This document shows positions 25,523 through 33,202 of a stretch of DNA of 64,000 bases, in pieces. Made by a program: the position numbers and the translations under genes. The notes below the pieces were generated by a model. It was given only the letters and a program-made list of their open reading frames with translations. It had not been told where the DNA came from and searched no databases. The stretch's first letter is position 1. Every line of letters begins with the position of its first letter. The stretch lies in assembly GCF_000178975.2 (NCBI RefSeq), contig NC_015064.1:4030001-4094000 (forward strand). The letters are read 5' to 3'. This stretch comes from Granulicella tundricola MP5ACTX9 (GTDB lineage: Bacteria > Acidobacteriota > Terriglobia > Terriglobales > Acidobacteriaceae).

Positions 25523-26194
25523 ATGTGGATTAAGATCTGCGCCAACACCAACCTGGATGACGCACAAGCCGCCGCAGCCCTCGGAGCGGACGCCGTAGGC
25601 TTCGTCTTTGCCCCCAGCAAGCGACAGGTCACCGCAGCCCAGGTAGCCGTCATTACCCCCCACCTGCCGCCGTCAGTGGAGCGCGTAGGAGTATTCTCTG
25701 GCACAGACGTAGAAGCCATAGCCTCAGCAGCAGAACAAGCCGGCCTCACCGCCATCCAACTCCACGGCGGAATAGACCTCGCCCTGGCCCACAGCCTCCA
25801 GTCCCGCCTCGGCCCAAAGATCGCCATCATCCCCACCACCCACTGGACGGTAGGCGAAAATCAGCAGACGACCGAAGCAAAAGTAGCCCAGGACCTGGCA
25901 GCCCTGGCAGCCGATCCCGCCAACTATCGCCTCCTGATCGACGCTAAAGTCGGCAAGACCTCCGGCGGCCTGGGCGTCTCCTACGACTGGACCCACGCCC
26001 GCCCCATCCTCCAGGCACACCCCACCATCCGCGTCATCGTTGCAGGAGGCCTGCAGCCAGACACAGTAGCCCAAGCCATAAAGGTTTTGAGACCCTACGG
26101 AGTCGACGTAGCCAGTGGTGTAGAGGAAGTTCCCGGAAAGAAAAGTTACGCCAAACTAGAAGCCTTCATCAAAGCAGCCCGGGGAGCGTCCTGA
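25523..26194 (+). CDS. trpF: Phosphoribosylanthranilate isomerase
   Basis: 223 residues. The N-terminal KICANTNLDDA carries the catalytic cysteine, followed by GADAVGFVFAPSKRQV, QLHG and the phosphate-binding end VAGGLQPDTVAQAI with GVDVASGVEE. Converts phosphoribosylanthranilate to the enol substrate of TrpC. Directly downstream of trpC. Confidence 0.96.
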   Translation: MWIKICANTNLDDAQAAAALGADAVGFVFAPSKRQVTAAQVAVITPHLPPSVERVGVFSGTDVEAIASAAEQAGLTAIQLHGGIDLALAHSLQSRLGPKIAIIPTTHWTVGENQQTTEAKVAQDLAALAADPANYRLLIDAKVGKTSGGLGVSYDWTHARPILQAHPTIRVIVAGGLQPDTVAQAIKVLRPYGVDVASGVEEVPGKKSYAKLEAFIKAARGAS

Positions 26195-26202
26195 AGCCCT
26201 TA

Positions 26203-26230
26203 CTGATCACTGAAAATTGACCACTGAGAA
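26203..26230. repeat. Twofold 14-bp tandem repeat after trpF
   Basis: TGATCACTGAAAAT and TGACCACTGAGAAC follow each other directly after the trpF stop. Similar CACTGACCAC wording occurs at about 31367-31396 in the eutB upstream region. Function unknown. Confidence 0.5.
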
Positions 26231-26265
26231 CCGGCTCCAGAACCCTGCCACCCAGACCCTGTTAG

Positions 26266-26460
26266 TTACGAACGATGCACGATTGTGGACGAGTGGACAG
26301 AGTGAATCTGAACCCCGTGCTCATGAACCGGGCTGGTATGGATACGCGTCTCGGGGGTCCCGGGATGTGCCAGCGCAAGAGCGGGGCTCAACATCAGCGC
26401 CCCAGCTACCATCAGTTTGCCAAACTTGTTTCCAACCTTACGGGTGATTGCAGTCTTCAT
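26266..26460 (-). CDS. Small exported His-rich protein
   Basis: 64 residues from the ATG at 26460, preceded by GGAG. A signal peptide of about 31 residues (cleavage after ALALA) leaves a mature peptide of only about 33 residues that contains six histidines (HPGTPETRIHTSPVHEHG and following). Metal binding is possible; nothing else can be said. A start at 26550 would add 30 residues without coding character. Confidence 0.6.
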   Translation of the reverse strand: MKTAITRKVGNKFGKLMVAGALMLSPALALAHPGTPETRIHTSPVHEHGVQIHSVHSSTIVHRS

Positions 26461-26514
26461 AATCGCCACTCCGTTTCTTAACAATCTGACGCGAAGTGGC
26501 TGGCCTTGGATTCT

Positions 26515-26555
26515 TAAATATGGGCCTGGGTTGGTTACCCCCACGCCCATATTTA
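26515..26555 (-). terminator. Hairpin after the glycine-zipper gene
   Basis: TAAATATGGGC pairs perfectly with GCCCATATTTA over 11 bp, with an inner GGGT/ACCC pair set. It lies just after the stop of the 26578-26886 gene on the minus strand and before the His-rich protein gene. The T-run is short, so it may be a terminator or an mRNA end structure. Confidence 0.55.
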
Positions 26556-26577
26556 GTAACCCCTGATGCAGCGTGAC

Positions 26578-26886
26578 TTACCGCCCCTCACGCTCCCGAG
26601 CCTTGATCCCCTTATCCGTCCGAACCTTATTCGCCACCACGCCGCCGCCCGCGCCAATCGCGCCGCCGATCAGCGCACCCTTACCCCCACCCGCCAGCGC
26701 GCCAATCACCGCGCCGCCCGCAGCCGACCCGCCGATCACCTTCGCCGGCGTATGGTGCCGGCTGTCATGCCGGCTTTGTGACCGCTTCGCCCGATAGTAT
26801 GCAGCTGAGTGCTGCGCCAGCCCTGAAAGAGGTGCGGCCACCATCGCCGACAAAACAACCAAGCTTGAAAGTTTGCTTACGTTCAT
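26578..26886 (-). CDS. Exported glycine-zipper protein
   Basis: 102 residues from the ATG at 26886 with AGGAG upstream. A signal peptide (to about residue 24) precedes a basic stretch (YYRAKRSQSRHDSRHH) and a glycine-zipper segment, GGSAAGGAVIGALAGGG to GGVVANKV, of the type that packs in membranes or outer-membrane lipoproteins. The C-terminus is charged. Function unknown. Confidence 0.7.
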   Translation of the reverse strand: MNVSKLSSLVVLSAMVAAPLSGLAQHSAAYYRAKRSQSRHDSRHHTPAKVIGGSAAGGAVIGALAGGGKGALIGGAIGAGGGVVANKVRTDKGIKAREREGR

Positions 26887-26989
26887 GGGATCTCCTGTCC
26901 AACCTTCTCCCCGGTTGGATGCCGCAAATCCCACTTCTCACCAAACTTTATTCACTAAACCCTTTATTTCCCACGCCAGGCAACCCACC

Positions 26990-27229
26990 CTACTCCTCTG
27001 CCCTAACCTTTGAACCCTTCTTTGGCCGAGACGTATTCGTCTCAATGCACTTGTCCGACACCAGCACCGGGTTCGCCATCTGGTTCGCCGCCGCACGTGT
27101 AAACGCGCGATACAGCTTCCCCACATCCACCCGCCCCTGCCGCAGCTCACGGTCCACCGCCGCATGCATCGCAGACAGCAACTCATCCCGCAGCTCATTC
27201 AGCACCTTGTCGATGTACAAATAGGGCAA
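26990..27229 (-). CDS. Hypothetical helical protein
   Basis: 79 residues, unrecognised. Predicted helices at MPYLYIDKVLNELRDELLSAM and GKLYRAFTRAAANQMANPVLV, then a short basic tail (NTSRPKKGSKVRAEE). No signal peptide. It is isolated between the glycine-zipper gene and the aldo/keto reductase, and may be a small regulatory or structural protein. Confidence 0.5.
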   Translation of the reverse strand: MPYLYIDKVLNELRDELLSAMHAAVDRELRQGRVDVGKLYRAFTRAAANQMANPVLVSDKCIETNTSRPKKGSKVRAEE

Positions 27230-27360
27230 GCAGATCTCCAGACAACTCCCTTGATCCTACCCCAACCCCACACCGGCACTGACCCGCTAGGCCCTAGGCT
27301 CTAGTCCCTGGGCTCTGATCTCCGCATCTTATCCCTGAACACACATCAAGGAGGAATTAC

Positions 27361-28395
27361 ATGGAGTACAGACTTCTCGGCCGCTCCGGCCTCAAGGTTC
27401 CCGAGCTCACCTTCGGAGCCGGAACCTTCGGCGCAGGCAACGAGTTCTTCAAGGCCTGGGGCGAAACCACCCAGGAAGAAGCCGACCGCATCGTCAGCAT
27501 CTGCATGGAAGCCGGCCTCAACTTCTTCGATACCGCCGACGTCTACTCCGACGGCGCCAGCGAGCTCATGCTCGGCAAGGCCCTCAAGCACCACAGCCGC
27601 GCCGATCTCCTCATCTCCACCAAGACCACCTTCCGCCAGGGCCGCCACAAGGGCCCCAACGAGGTCGGCTCCTCGCGTTACCACATCATTGAAGCCATCG
27701 ACGCCAGCCTCCACCGCCTCGACACCGACTACATCGACGTCTACCACCTCCACGCCTTCGACGCCCTCACCCCGGTGGAAGAGACCCTCAGCGCCCTCGA
27801 CAATCTCGTAAAGTCCGGCAAGGTCCGTTACATCGCCTGCTCCAACTTCTCCGGCTGGCACCTCATGAAGTCGCTCTCCGTCTCAGAGCGTTACGGCTGG
27901 TCCAAGTACGTCGGCCACCAGGTCTATTACTCCCTCATCGGCCGTGACTACGAGTCCGAGCTCATGCCCCTCGCCATCGATCAGGGCGTCGGCGCACTCG
28001 TCTGGTCGCCCCTCGGCTGGGGCCGTCTCACCGGCAAGATCCGCCGCGGACAGCCCTTGCCTGAAGGCAGCCGCCTCCACAAGGCCGCAGACGGCGGCCC
28101 ACAGATGCCGGACGAGTACCTCTACCAGGTCGTAGACGCCCTCGACGAAGTCGCTAAAGAAACAGGGAAGACGGTCCCCCAGATCGCCCTCAACTGGCTC
28201 CTCCGCCGCCCGTCGGTCTCAACCCTCATCATCGGCGCACGCAACGAAGAGCAGCTCAAGGCCAACCTCGGATCCGTAGGCTGGAAGCTCACCCCGGACC
28301 AGATCGCCAAGCTCGACGCAGCCAGCGACCCCATCCTCGCCTACCCCTACTGGCACCAGCGCCAGTTTGAAGAGCGCAACCCCAAACCCATCTAA
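27361..28395 (+). CDS. Aldo/keto reductase
   Basis: 344 residues, NADPH-dependent oxidoreductase of the AKR TIM-barrel family, probably acting on aldehydes or ketones. The catalytic tetrad is visible: FFDTADVYSDGASE (Asp and Tyr), STKTTF (Lys) and YHLHAFD (His). The nucleotide-binding end is LIIGARNEEQLKANLGSVGW. AAGGAGGAATTAC directly precedes the ATG. It is a single gene; the 130 bp upstream hold a CTAG-rich stretch (27288-27305). Confidence 0.92.
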   Translation: MEYRLLGRSGLKVPELTFGAGTFGAGNEFFKAWGETTQEEADRIVSICMEAGLNFFDTADVYSDGASELMLGKALKHHSRADLLISTKTTFRQGRHKGPNEVGSSRYHIIEAIDASLHRLDTDYIDVYHLHAFDALTPVEETLSALDNLVKSGKVRYIACSNFSGWHLMKSLSVSERYGWSKYVGHQVYYSLIGRDYESELMPLAIDQGVGALVWSPLGWGRLTGKIRRGQPLPEGSRLHKAADGGPQMPDEYLYQVVDALDEVAKETGKTVPQIALNWLLRRPSVSTLIIGARNEEQLKANLGSVGWKLTPDQIAKLDAASDPILAYPYWHQRQFEERNPKPI

Positions 28396-28415
28396 AGAAA
28401 AAAACGATAACAAGA

Positions 28416-28501
28416 ATCAAGGCGGATAGGGCCAAGGCATAACAAGCCGTGTCCCTATCCGCCTTGATCCGTTTCCATCCCTCTGATCCGCGTTACGCCT
28501 T
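28416..28501. repeat. 16-bp inverted repeat plus copy of the 35-bp dispersed element
   Basis: ATCAAGGCGGATAGGG (28416-28431) and CCCTATCCGCCTTGAT (28453-28468) form a perfect 16-bp hairpin with a 21-base loop after the aldo/keto reductase gene. The right arm runs into a copy of the dispersed element (28467-28501) that matches the copies at 34308 and 51394 in 32 of 35 bases. Confidence 0.75.
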
Positions 28502-28618
28502 TCTTTTCTAGCGCAACAAACTCCCCCGGCCCGGGTATAGATGAGTGTCGCCAAGCAACACCCCATGGGCAACCGATACTCATAACTCGTTGTAAGCAAG
28601 TCGGAAAGGAATTTGACC

Positions 28619-28999
28619 ATGAACCTCAAAAAGCTCGCAGCACCCGCACTTGCAATCGCTCTTCTCACCACCGCATCGGCCTTCGCTCAAGGCTACGGCG
28701 GACCCCCACCCCCGCCCCAGGGCTACGGTCAGGGCCCCGGCGGTCCCGGCGGCTGGGAAGCCCCGCCACCCGAGTTCCAGGCCGCCCAGGCCCGCGGCTA
28801 CCATGACGGCGTAGAGGGCGCACGCAAGGACTTCGAGAACCATCGCCCACCCAACGTCAACAACCGTGACGAGTACCGCCACCCCGGCTTCATCCCCGGA
28901 CCCGAGCGCCGCGACTACAAGTTCGGCTTCCGCCGCGGCTACGACAACGCCGTCCGCCACATGTACGGCCCCGGCCCCGGCGGCCCCCGCCCCTACTAA
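28619..28999 (+). CDS. Small exported Gly/Pro-rich protein
   Basis: 126 residues from the ATG at 28619 with AAAGGA upstream. Signal peptide to about residue 23 (ASAFAQ). Gly/Pro/Tyr-rich low complexity (GYGGPPPPPQ) is followed by a charged part with two similar segments, RGYHDGVEGARKDFENH and FGFRRGYDNAVRHM, which look like an internal duplication. The function is unknown; such proteins are common in Terriglobia. Confidence 0.75.
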   Translation: MNLKKLAAPALAIALLTTASAFAQGYGGPPPPPQGYGQGPGGPGGWEAPPPEFQAAQARGYHDGVEGARKDFENHRPPNVNNRDEYRHPGFIPGPERRDYKFGFRRGYDNAVRHMYGPGPGGPRPY

Positions 29000-29013
29000 C
29001 CCAACCCCAGACA

Positions 29014-29052
29014 GCCCCTGACCGCACATAAGCGATCAGGGGCCATCTTTTT
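29014..29052 (+). terminator. Rho-independent terminator
   Basis: GCCCCTGA pairs with TCAGGGGC, followed by CATCTTTTTG. It lies directly after the stop of the 28619-28999 gene. Confidence 0.8.
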
Positions 29053-29118
29053 GTTTGTCACTTCGTTTGTATTTTTTGTTTGTCATTCCCGAAGGTAATC
29101 TGCGGTTGCGGTTAAGGC

Positions 29119-29203
<85 letters not shown>

Positions 29204-29212
29204 CGGATTAGA

Positions 29213-29263
29213 GGGGGGCTTCAGCCCCCCGTCAAGGGCCAAAAAAAAGGGGGCTTTAGCCCC
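29213..29263. repeat. Pair of GGGGCTTYAGCCCC palindromes
   Basis: GGGGGGCT/AGCCCCCC (29213-29230) and GGGGCT/AGCCCC (29250-29263) are two near-identical small hairpins separated by AAGGGCCAAAAAAAA. They form a REP-like unit between the microsatellite and the end of eutC and may also stop eutC transcription. Confidence 0.6.
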
Positions 29264-29272
29264 GGGCCTTCT

Positions 29273-29989
29273 TCACCCCAGCCTCAAAACCCCCTCCTTC
29301 AACCCAACCCCACTCCCCCCCCGCGCCCGAGCCCCCCGCAACAACCCCATCAACCTCCCCGCAGCCCCATCCACATCAAGCCCACCCACCCGAATATTCG
29401 ACAAACAATTCCTCTCCGCATCCGTCCGCCCCACCCGAGGCCCCCAAGTCAGATAAGCCCCCAGACTATCCGCCGCCGACAAGCCCGGCCTCTCCCCAAT
29501 CAAAACCAGACAACACCGAGCCCCCATCCGCTCCCCAACCTCATCCCCCACCGCCACCCTCCCCTGCGCCACCACCGCCACCGGCCCCACGCTCCACCCC
29601 TCCAGCATCGGCAACAAAGCAGAAAGCAAAGGCACAACATTCCGCTCCACAGCCAGCGAAGAAAGCCCATCACAGACCACAATCCCCAGATCCCAATCCC
29701 CCCGCACCAACCCCTCAGTCGTTCCCAAAGCCCGCCCCAACTCCGGATGCCGCAAATACTCCGCCCGATCCCGAGCCCGAGACCTCAACTCCACTACCTC
29801 CACCCCAACCTCATCCCTCAGCCGCCGCGCAAACCCACCCACCCCCAACTCCGCCCTCACCGCATCCCGAGCCCTCGCATGATCCAACTGAAATCGCAGC
29901 ACCTCCTCCGTCGCCAGACTCCGCCCAGCAGTCCCCAAAGAAACCCGAGCCGGAGTAAGCCCCCTCAACCCCCTCACAAGCGAGCTCAT
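29273..29989 (-). CDS. eutC: Ethanolamine ammonia-lyase small subunit
   Basis: 238 residues. Small subunit of the adenosylcobalamin-dependent lyase that splits ethanolamine into acetaldehyde and ammonia. Typical segments are LRFQLDHARARDAV, GDWDLGIVVCDGLSS, GERPGLSAADSLGAYLTW and ERNCLSNIR. Its ATG overlaps the eutB stop by four bases. No eut microcompartment shell, reactivase (eutA) or aldehyde dehydrogenase gene lies nearby. Confidence 0.94.
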   Translation of the reverse strand: MSSLVRGLRGLTPARVSLGTAGRSLATEEVLRFQLDHARARDAVRAELGVGGFARRLRDEVGVEVVELRSRARDRAEYLRHPELGRALGTTEGLVRGDWDLGIVVCDGLSSLAVERNVVPLLSALLPMLEGWSVGPVAVVAQGRVAVGDEVGERMGARCCLVLIGERPGLSAADSLGAYLTWGPRVGRTDAERNCLSNIRVGGLDVDGAAGRLMGLLRGARARGGSGVGLKEGVLRLG

Positions 29990-31338
29990 ACCCCCGCCAC
30001 CAACTGCGCCTGCATCGGCTCCCTCAGCCGCCTCGCCCCGTCACTCCCCAGCCACTCCTCGAACTCTGGCGCAGCCTTCAACCCCAGCGCCTCCCTCACA
30101 TACAGCGCGTCATGAAACGACGTGCTCTGATACTGCAGCATCACGTCATCCGCCCCCGGCACGCCCATCACGTAGTTCACCCCTGCCACCCCCAGCAGCG
30201 TCAGCAGCCCATCCATATCGTCCTGATCCGCCTCCGCATGATTCGTGTAGCAGACATCGCACCCCATCGGGAGCCCCATCAGCTTCCCGCAAAAATGATC
30301 CTCCAGCCCCGCCCTCGCAATCTGCTTCCCGTCATACAGATACTCCGGCCCGATAAACCCCACCACAGTATTCACCAGCATCGGCTTGAACACCCGAGCC
30401 ACCGCATAAGCCCGAGCCTCACACGTCTGCTGATCCACCCCGTGATGCGCCCCCGCCGACAAAGCACTCCCTTGCCCGGTCTCGAAGTACATCACATTCT
30501 TCCCACCCCGCCCCAACCCCAGCGCCATCTCATTCGCCTCCCGCAGCAGCCCCAAATTGACTCCAAAGGAAGCATTCGCAGCCTCCGTCCCCGCAATCGA
30601 CTGAAACATCAAATCCACCGGAGCCCCCTGCTCCAGCGCCGCCATCTGCGTCGTCACATGCGCCAGCACGCAGCTCTGCGTCGGAATCGCATACCGGGTC
30701 CGCACCGCGTCGATCAGCCGCAGCAGCCGCCCCGTACTCCCCACATCGTCCGCCGCCGGATTGATCCCAATCACCGCATCGCCCGACCCCAGCATCAGCC
30801 CATCCACAATCGCCGCCGCAATCCCCAGCGGATCGTCCGTCGGATGGTTCGGCTGCAGCCGCGTCGACATCCTCCCGGGGAGCCCCACCGTCGTCCGAAA
30901 CTTCGTCACCACCCGTATCTTCCGCGCCACGACAATCAGATCCTGCACCCGCATCAGCTTACTCACCGCCGCGCACATCTCCGGCATCAACCCCGGCGAA
31001 AGCCCCGCGAGCGCAACCCCATCCATCTCGTCTGAAAGCAGCGCATCCCGAAACCCACCCACCGTCAAACTCCCCACCGCCCCAAACGCCTCGGCATCAT
31101 GCCCATCCACGATCAGCCGAGTCACCTCATCCGTCTCATACGGCACTACCGCCTCATCCAGAAACGCCCTCAGCGGCACCTCCGCCAGCGTCATCTGCGC
31201 GGCTACTCTCTCAACAGCACTCCCCGCCGCCAACCCCGCCAGCTCATCCCCCGACCGCGCCGGCGAAGCCTTCCCCAGCAGCTCCCGCAGCCCATCGAAC
31301 GTATACCGAACCCCATCCACCGTATGCCGCAGCAACAT
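29986..31338 (-). CDS. eutB: Ethanolamine ammonia-lyase large subunit
   Basis: 450 residues from the ATG at 31338, which aligns with the N-terminus of other EutB proteins (LLRHTVDGVRYTFDGLRELL). Catalytic barrel subunit. Conserved features are TTVGLPGRMSTRLQPN, GDAVIGINPAADD, CVLAHVTTQ, FETGQGSALSAGAHHG, VGFIGPEYLYDGKQI and GCDVCYTNHAEADQDD. Translationally coupled to eutC. The gene pair without shell proteins suggests use of ethanolamine as nitrogen or carbon source in the cytosol. Confidence 0.96.
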   Translation of the reverse strand: MLLRHTVDGVRYTFDGLRELLGKASPARSGDELAGLAAGSAVERVAAQMTLAEVPLRAFLDEAVVPYETDEVTRLIVDGHDAEAFGAVGSLTVGGFRDALLSDEMDGVALAGLSPGLMPEMCAAVSKLMRVQDLIVVARKIRVVTKFRTTVGLPGRMSTRLQPNHPTDDPLGIAAAIVDGLMLGSGDAVIGINPAADDVGSTGRLLRLIDAVRTRYAIPTQSCVLAHVTTQMAALEQGAPVDLMFQSIAGTEAANASFGVNLGLLREANEMALGLGRGGKNVMYFETGQGSALSAGAHHGVDQQTCEARAYAVARVFKPMLVNTVVGFIGPEYLYDGKQIARAGLEDHFCGKLMGLPMGCDVCYTNHAEADQDDMDGLLTLLGVAGVNYVMGVPGADDVMLQYQSTSFHDALYVREALGLKAAPEFEEWLGSDGARRLREPMQAQLVAGV

Positions 31339-31431
31339 GACACGCAGTCTATCTGACTTCGGTCGAATCACTCACCACTACCCACTGACCACCGTCTCTT
31401 ATAGACTCAAAGAGCAAAAGGAGATTCCACA

Positions 31432-31545
31432 ATGAGTTCTGCCGGTCACACAGAATCCTGGCTCGATCGTTTCTGGCCCCTGCTCGTCATCCTGGTCGGT
31501 GTCCTCTTCCTCACCCTCATCCTCACCTTCCAGCCCACCACCTAG
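31432..31545 (+). CDS. Small single-span membrane protein (37 aa)
   Basis: 37 residues; AAAAGGAGATTCCACA directly precedes the ATG, a near-ideal ribosome-binding site. A short polar N-terminus (SSAGHTESWLDRFW) leads to one hydrophobic helix (PLLVILVGVLFLTLILTF). It is divergent from eutB with a 93-bp gap and followed by a hairpin at 31580. Function unknown; such short ORFs are usually missed. Confidence 0.62.
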   Translation: MSSAGHTESWLDRFWPLLVILVGVLFLTLILTFQPTT

Positions 31546-31575
31546 CCTTCCCAGAGAACCGGCACCAGAAACATC

Positions 31576-31612
31576 GTGCCCCATCCATCGCAGCCTCATC
31601 GCGATGGGTGGG
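31576..31612. repeat. Stem-loop of dispersed family with conserved loop (copy A)
   Basis: CCCATCCATCGC pairs with GCGATGGGTGGG (one G-T) around the loop AGCCTCATC. A second copy of the same structure lies at 51089-51129 with the loop AGCTTCATC. It may also end transcription of the 37-residue gene. Confidence 0.6.
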
Positions 31613-31641
31613 AAGTAGTCTGCTTCCCAGTTCCTCCGCCT

Positions 31642-31733
31642 TACCGATTCGCCCGATCAGCCGCAACCGGCCCATCGGCTGGATCAGCAATCAAGCCCAG
31701 GCTAATACCGATTTGCCCGATCAGCCGCAACCG
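31642..31733. repeat. 28-bp direct duplication at a gene's 3' end
   Basis: The 28 bp at 31706-31733, which encode the last codons (DRANR) of the small membrane protein gene, are repeated at 31642-31669 with one change. In the copy the same frame also ends in a stop (TAA), so it is a duplicated 3' end of the gene 64 bp downstream. Confidence 0.7.
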
Positions 31734-31914
31734 CGCCCCAAATCATAGCAATCGGATGCAGCACCGCCAGCGCCCAGCCCAGCGTCACAATCCCCAGCGC
31801 TACATAGAGCACCAGCATCACCAGCGCCCCCGGCACCGTGCTGTACAACATCCCAAACGGCCCCAGAAAAAACGTCAACACCAGCGACAGCACCACACTC
31901 TTCCGATTCCCCAT
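31702..31914 (-). CDS. Small membrane protein, TM2-like
   Basis: 70 residues from the ATG at 31914 with GGAGGTGAGT upstream. Two hydrophobic helices: SVVLSLVLTFFLGPFGMLYS and ALVMLVLYVALGIVTLGWALAVL, joined by a short loop. The KSxxLxLxLxFFLGxFG start recalls TM2-domain proteins, but the HRFY motif is missing. It lies 34 bp after the serine hydrolase gene and is probably in the same operon. Confidence 0.65.
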   Translation of the reverse strand: MGNRKSVVLSLVLTFFLGPFGMLYSTVPGALVMLVLYVALGIVTLGWALAVLHPIAMIWGAVAADRANRY

Positions 31915-31948
31915 ACTCACCTCCATCTTTCTTGGATGCGCCGCAGCC

Positions 31949-33142
31949 TCACACCCGGTCCAGCAGTCCCTGCAGCGCCCCGATGAACTCATCCAGCTTC
32001 GCCTCGCCGTCTCTGAAGTCCCTCGTATTCAGAATGAACGCACCGTCCACCCCATTCGGCCTGCTGCAGGTGAAGCTGCTCGTCCCCGGCAGGCTCCCGC
32101 TCCGTCCCGACCGCGCCGACCTCCCGCCCAGCCCCCACACCGCATTCTTTGACGCAAACAGCGCCAGCGTCTCCGCGTTCGTCATCAATCCGCCCGCACT
32201 CTCATGCTGCTCAGGCAGATACGCCCCGCCATACGCCTCGGAGAGCACCTCGCCTGATCGCGGATTCAACTGCGTCGGCCCGGACCGCGAACTCGTATAC
32301 CAGACCTCCCGCGGATTCTTCGTCTTCTCCAGCAACCGCGAAAGATACACATTCGACGTATCGCTCTCCGGCCCCAACTCCGTCCGGATAAAGTCCAGGT
32401 ACGGCCCACCGCTCACCTTCTCGATCACCAGCCCCAGCAGCATGTACCCCACATTCGAGTACGATTTCTTCGCCGTGCTGTTGAAGTTCTGACTCCCCGG
32501 CGCAAACTGCAGCTTCTTCCCGTACATATACTGAGCCAGTTCAAGCTTCGTCGCCGGCCGGTCCAGGTGCATCTCCAGCGCAATCTGCCGAGTCCCGGAC
32601 ATCGGGTCCCACTCAGTCCCCGGAACATGCGTCCCATCCTTCGCCACCACGCTCTCATGATCGTTCCAGCCCCCGGCATGATCCACCAGCTGCCGCACCG
32701 TAATCTCGTCGATCCGCGGATCGGGCTTATCCTTCGGCATCGCCGGAGCGTTGATTCCGAGCATCGGAAACACCTTCGCATCCATATCCAGGTCGCCCCG
32801 TGAGCGCAGCCTGGTAATCGCCGCACACGTAAACATCTTGCTGCAGCTCGCAATCCGGAAAAGACTCTGCGAGTTCACCGCCGCAAAGCCCGCCGGAGGC
32901 TTCGTCGCAAACGCCTTGCTCAGCACCAGCCCGCCATCCTTGCAGACCGCAATCTGACCAGCGCTCACCCCCTGCTTCTCCATGAGCTCCGTCATCAGCG
33001 CCACAACAGCCGCCAGACTCGCCGGCGTAGCCGTACCCTGCACCGCACCGCTCGCCTGTGCGAACAACCCGCGGTCCCCTACCGCCACTCCAGAAACCGA
33101 CAAAGCCGCACACCACCGCACAAACTCACGTCTTGAGTTCAT
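31949..33142 (-). CDS. Tat-exported serine hydrolase, beta-lactamase/class C fold
   Basis: 397 residues from the ATG at 33142. The N-terminus has a twin-arginine motif (SRREFVRW), suggesting Tat export. The fold of class C beta-lactamases, esterases and D,D-peptidases is shown by SCSKMF (nucleophile Ser and Lys, SxxK) and YSNVGYMLLG (YxN). The third motif, usually HxG or KTG, is not evident; SLPGTSS is at about the right place. The substrate is unknown. Downstream gene: the small membrane protein. Confidence 0.85.
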   Translation of the reverse strand: MNSRREFVRWCAALSVSGVAVGDRGLFAQASGAVQGTATPASLAAVVALMTELMEKQGVSAGQIAVCKDGGLVLSKAFATKPPAGFAAVNSQSLFRIASCSKMFTCAAITRLRSRGDLDMDAKVFPMLGINAPAMPKDKPDPRIDEITVRQLVDHAGGWNDHESVVAKDGTHVPGTEWDPMSGTRQIALEMHLDRPATKLELAQYMYGKKLQFAPGSQNFNSTAKKSYSNVGYMLLGLVIEKVSGGPYLDFIRTELGPESDTSNVYLSRLLEKTKNPREVWYTSSRSGPTQLNPRSGEVLSEAYGGAYLPEQHESAGGLMTNAETLALFASKNAVWGLGGRSARSGRSGSLPGTSSFTCSRPNGVDGAFILNTRDFRDGEAKLDEFIGALQGLLDRV

Positions 33143-33202
33143 CGTCGCTCCCTCGCCACAATCGTCATCGTCAGAATCAAACGATCCTCTCAGTCGGCCC
33201 AC

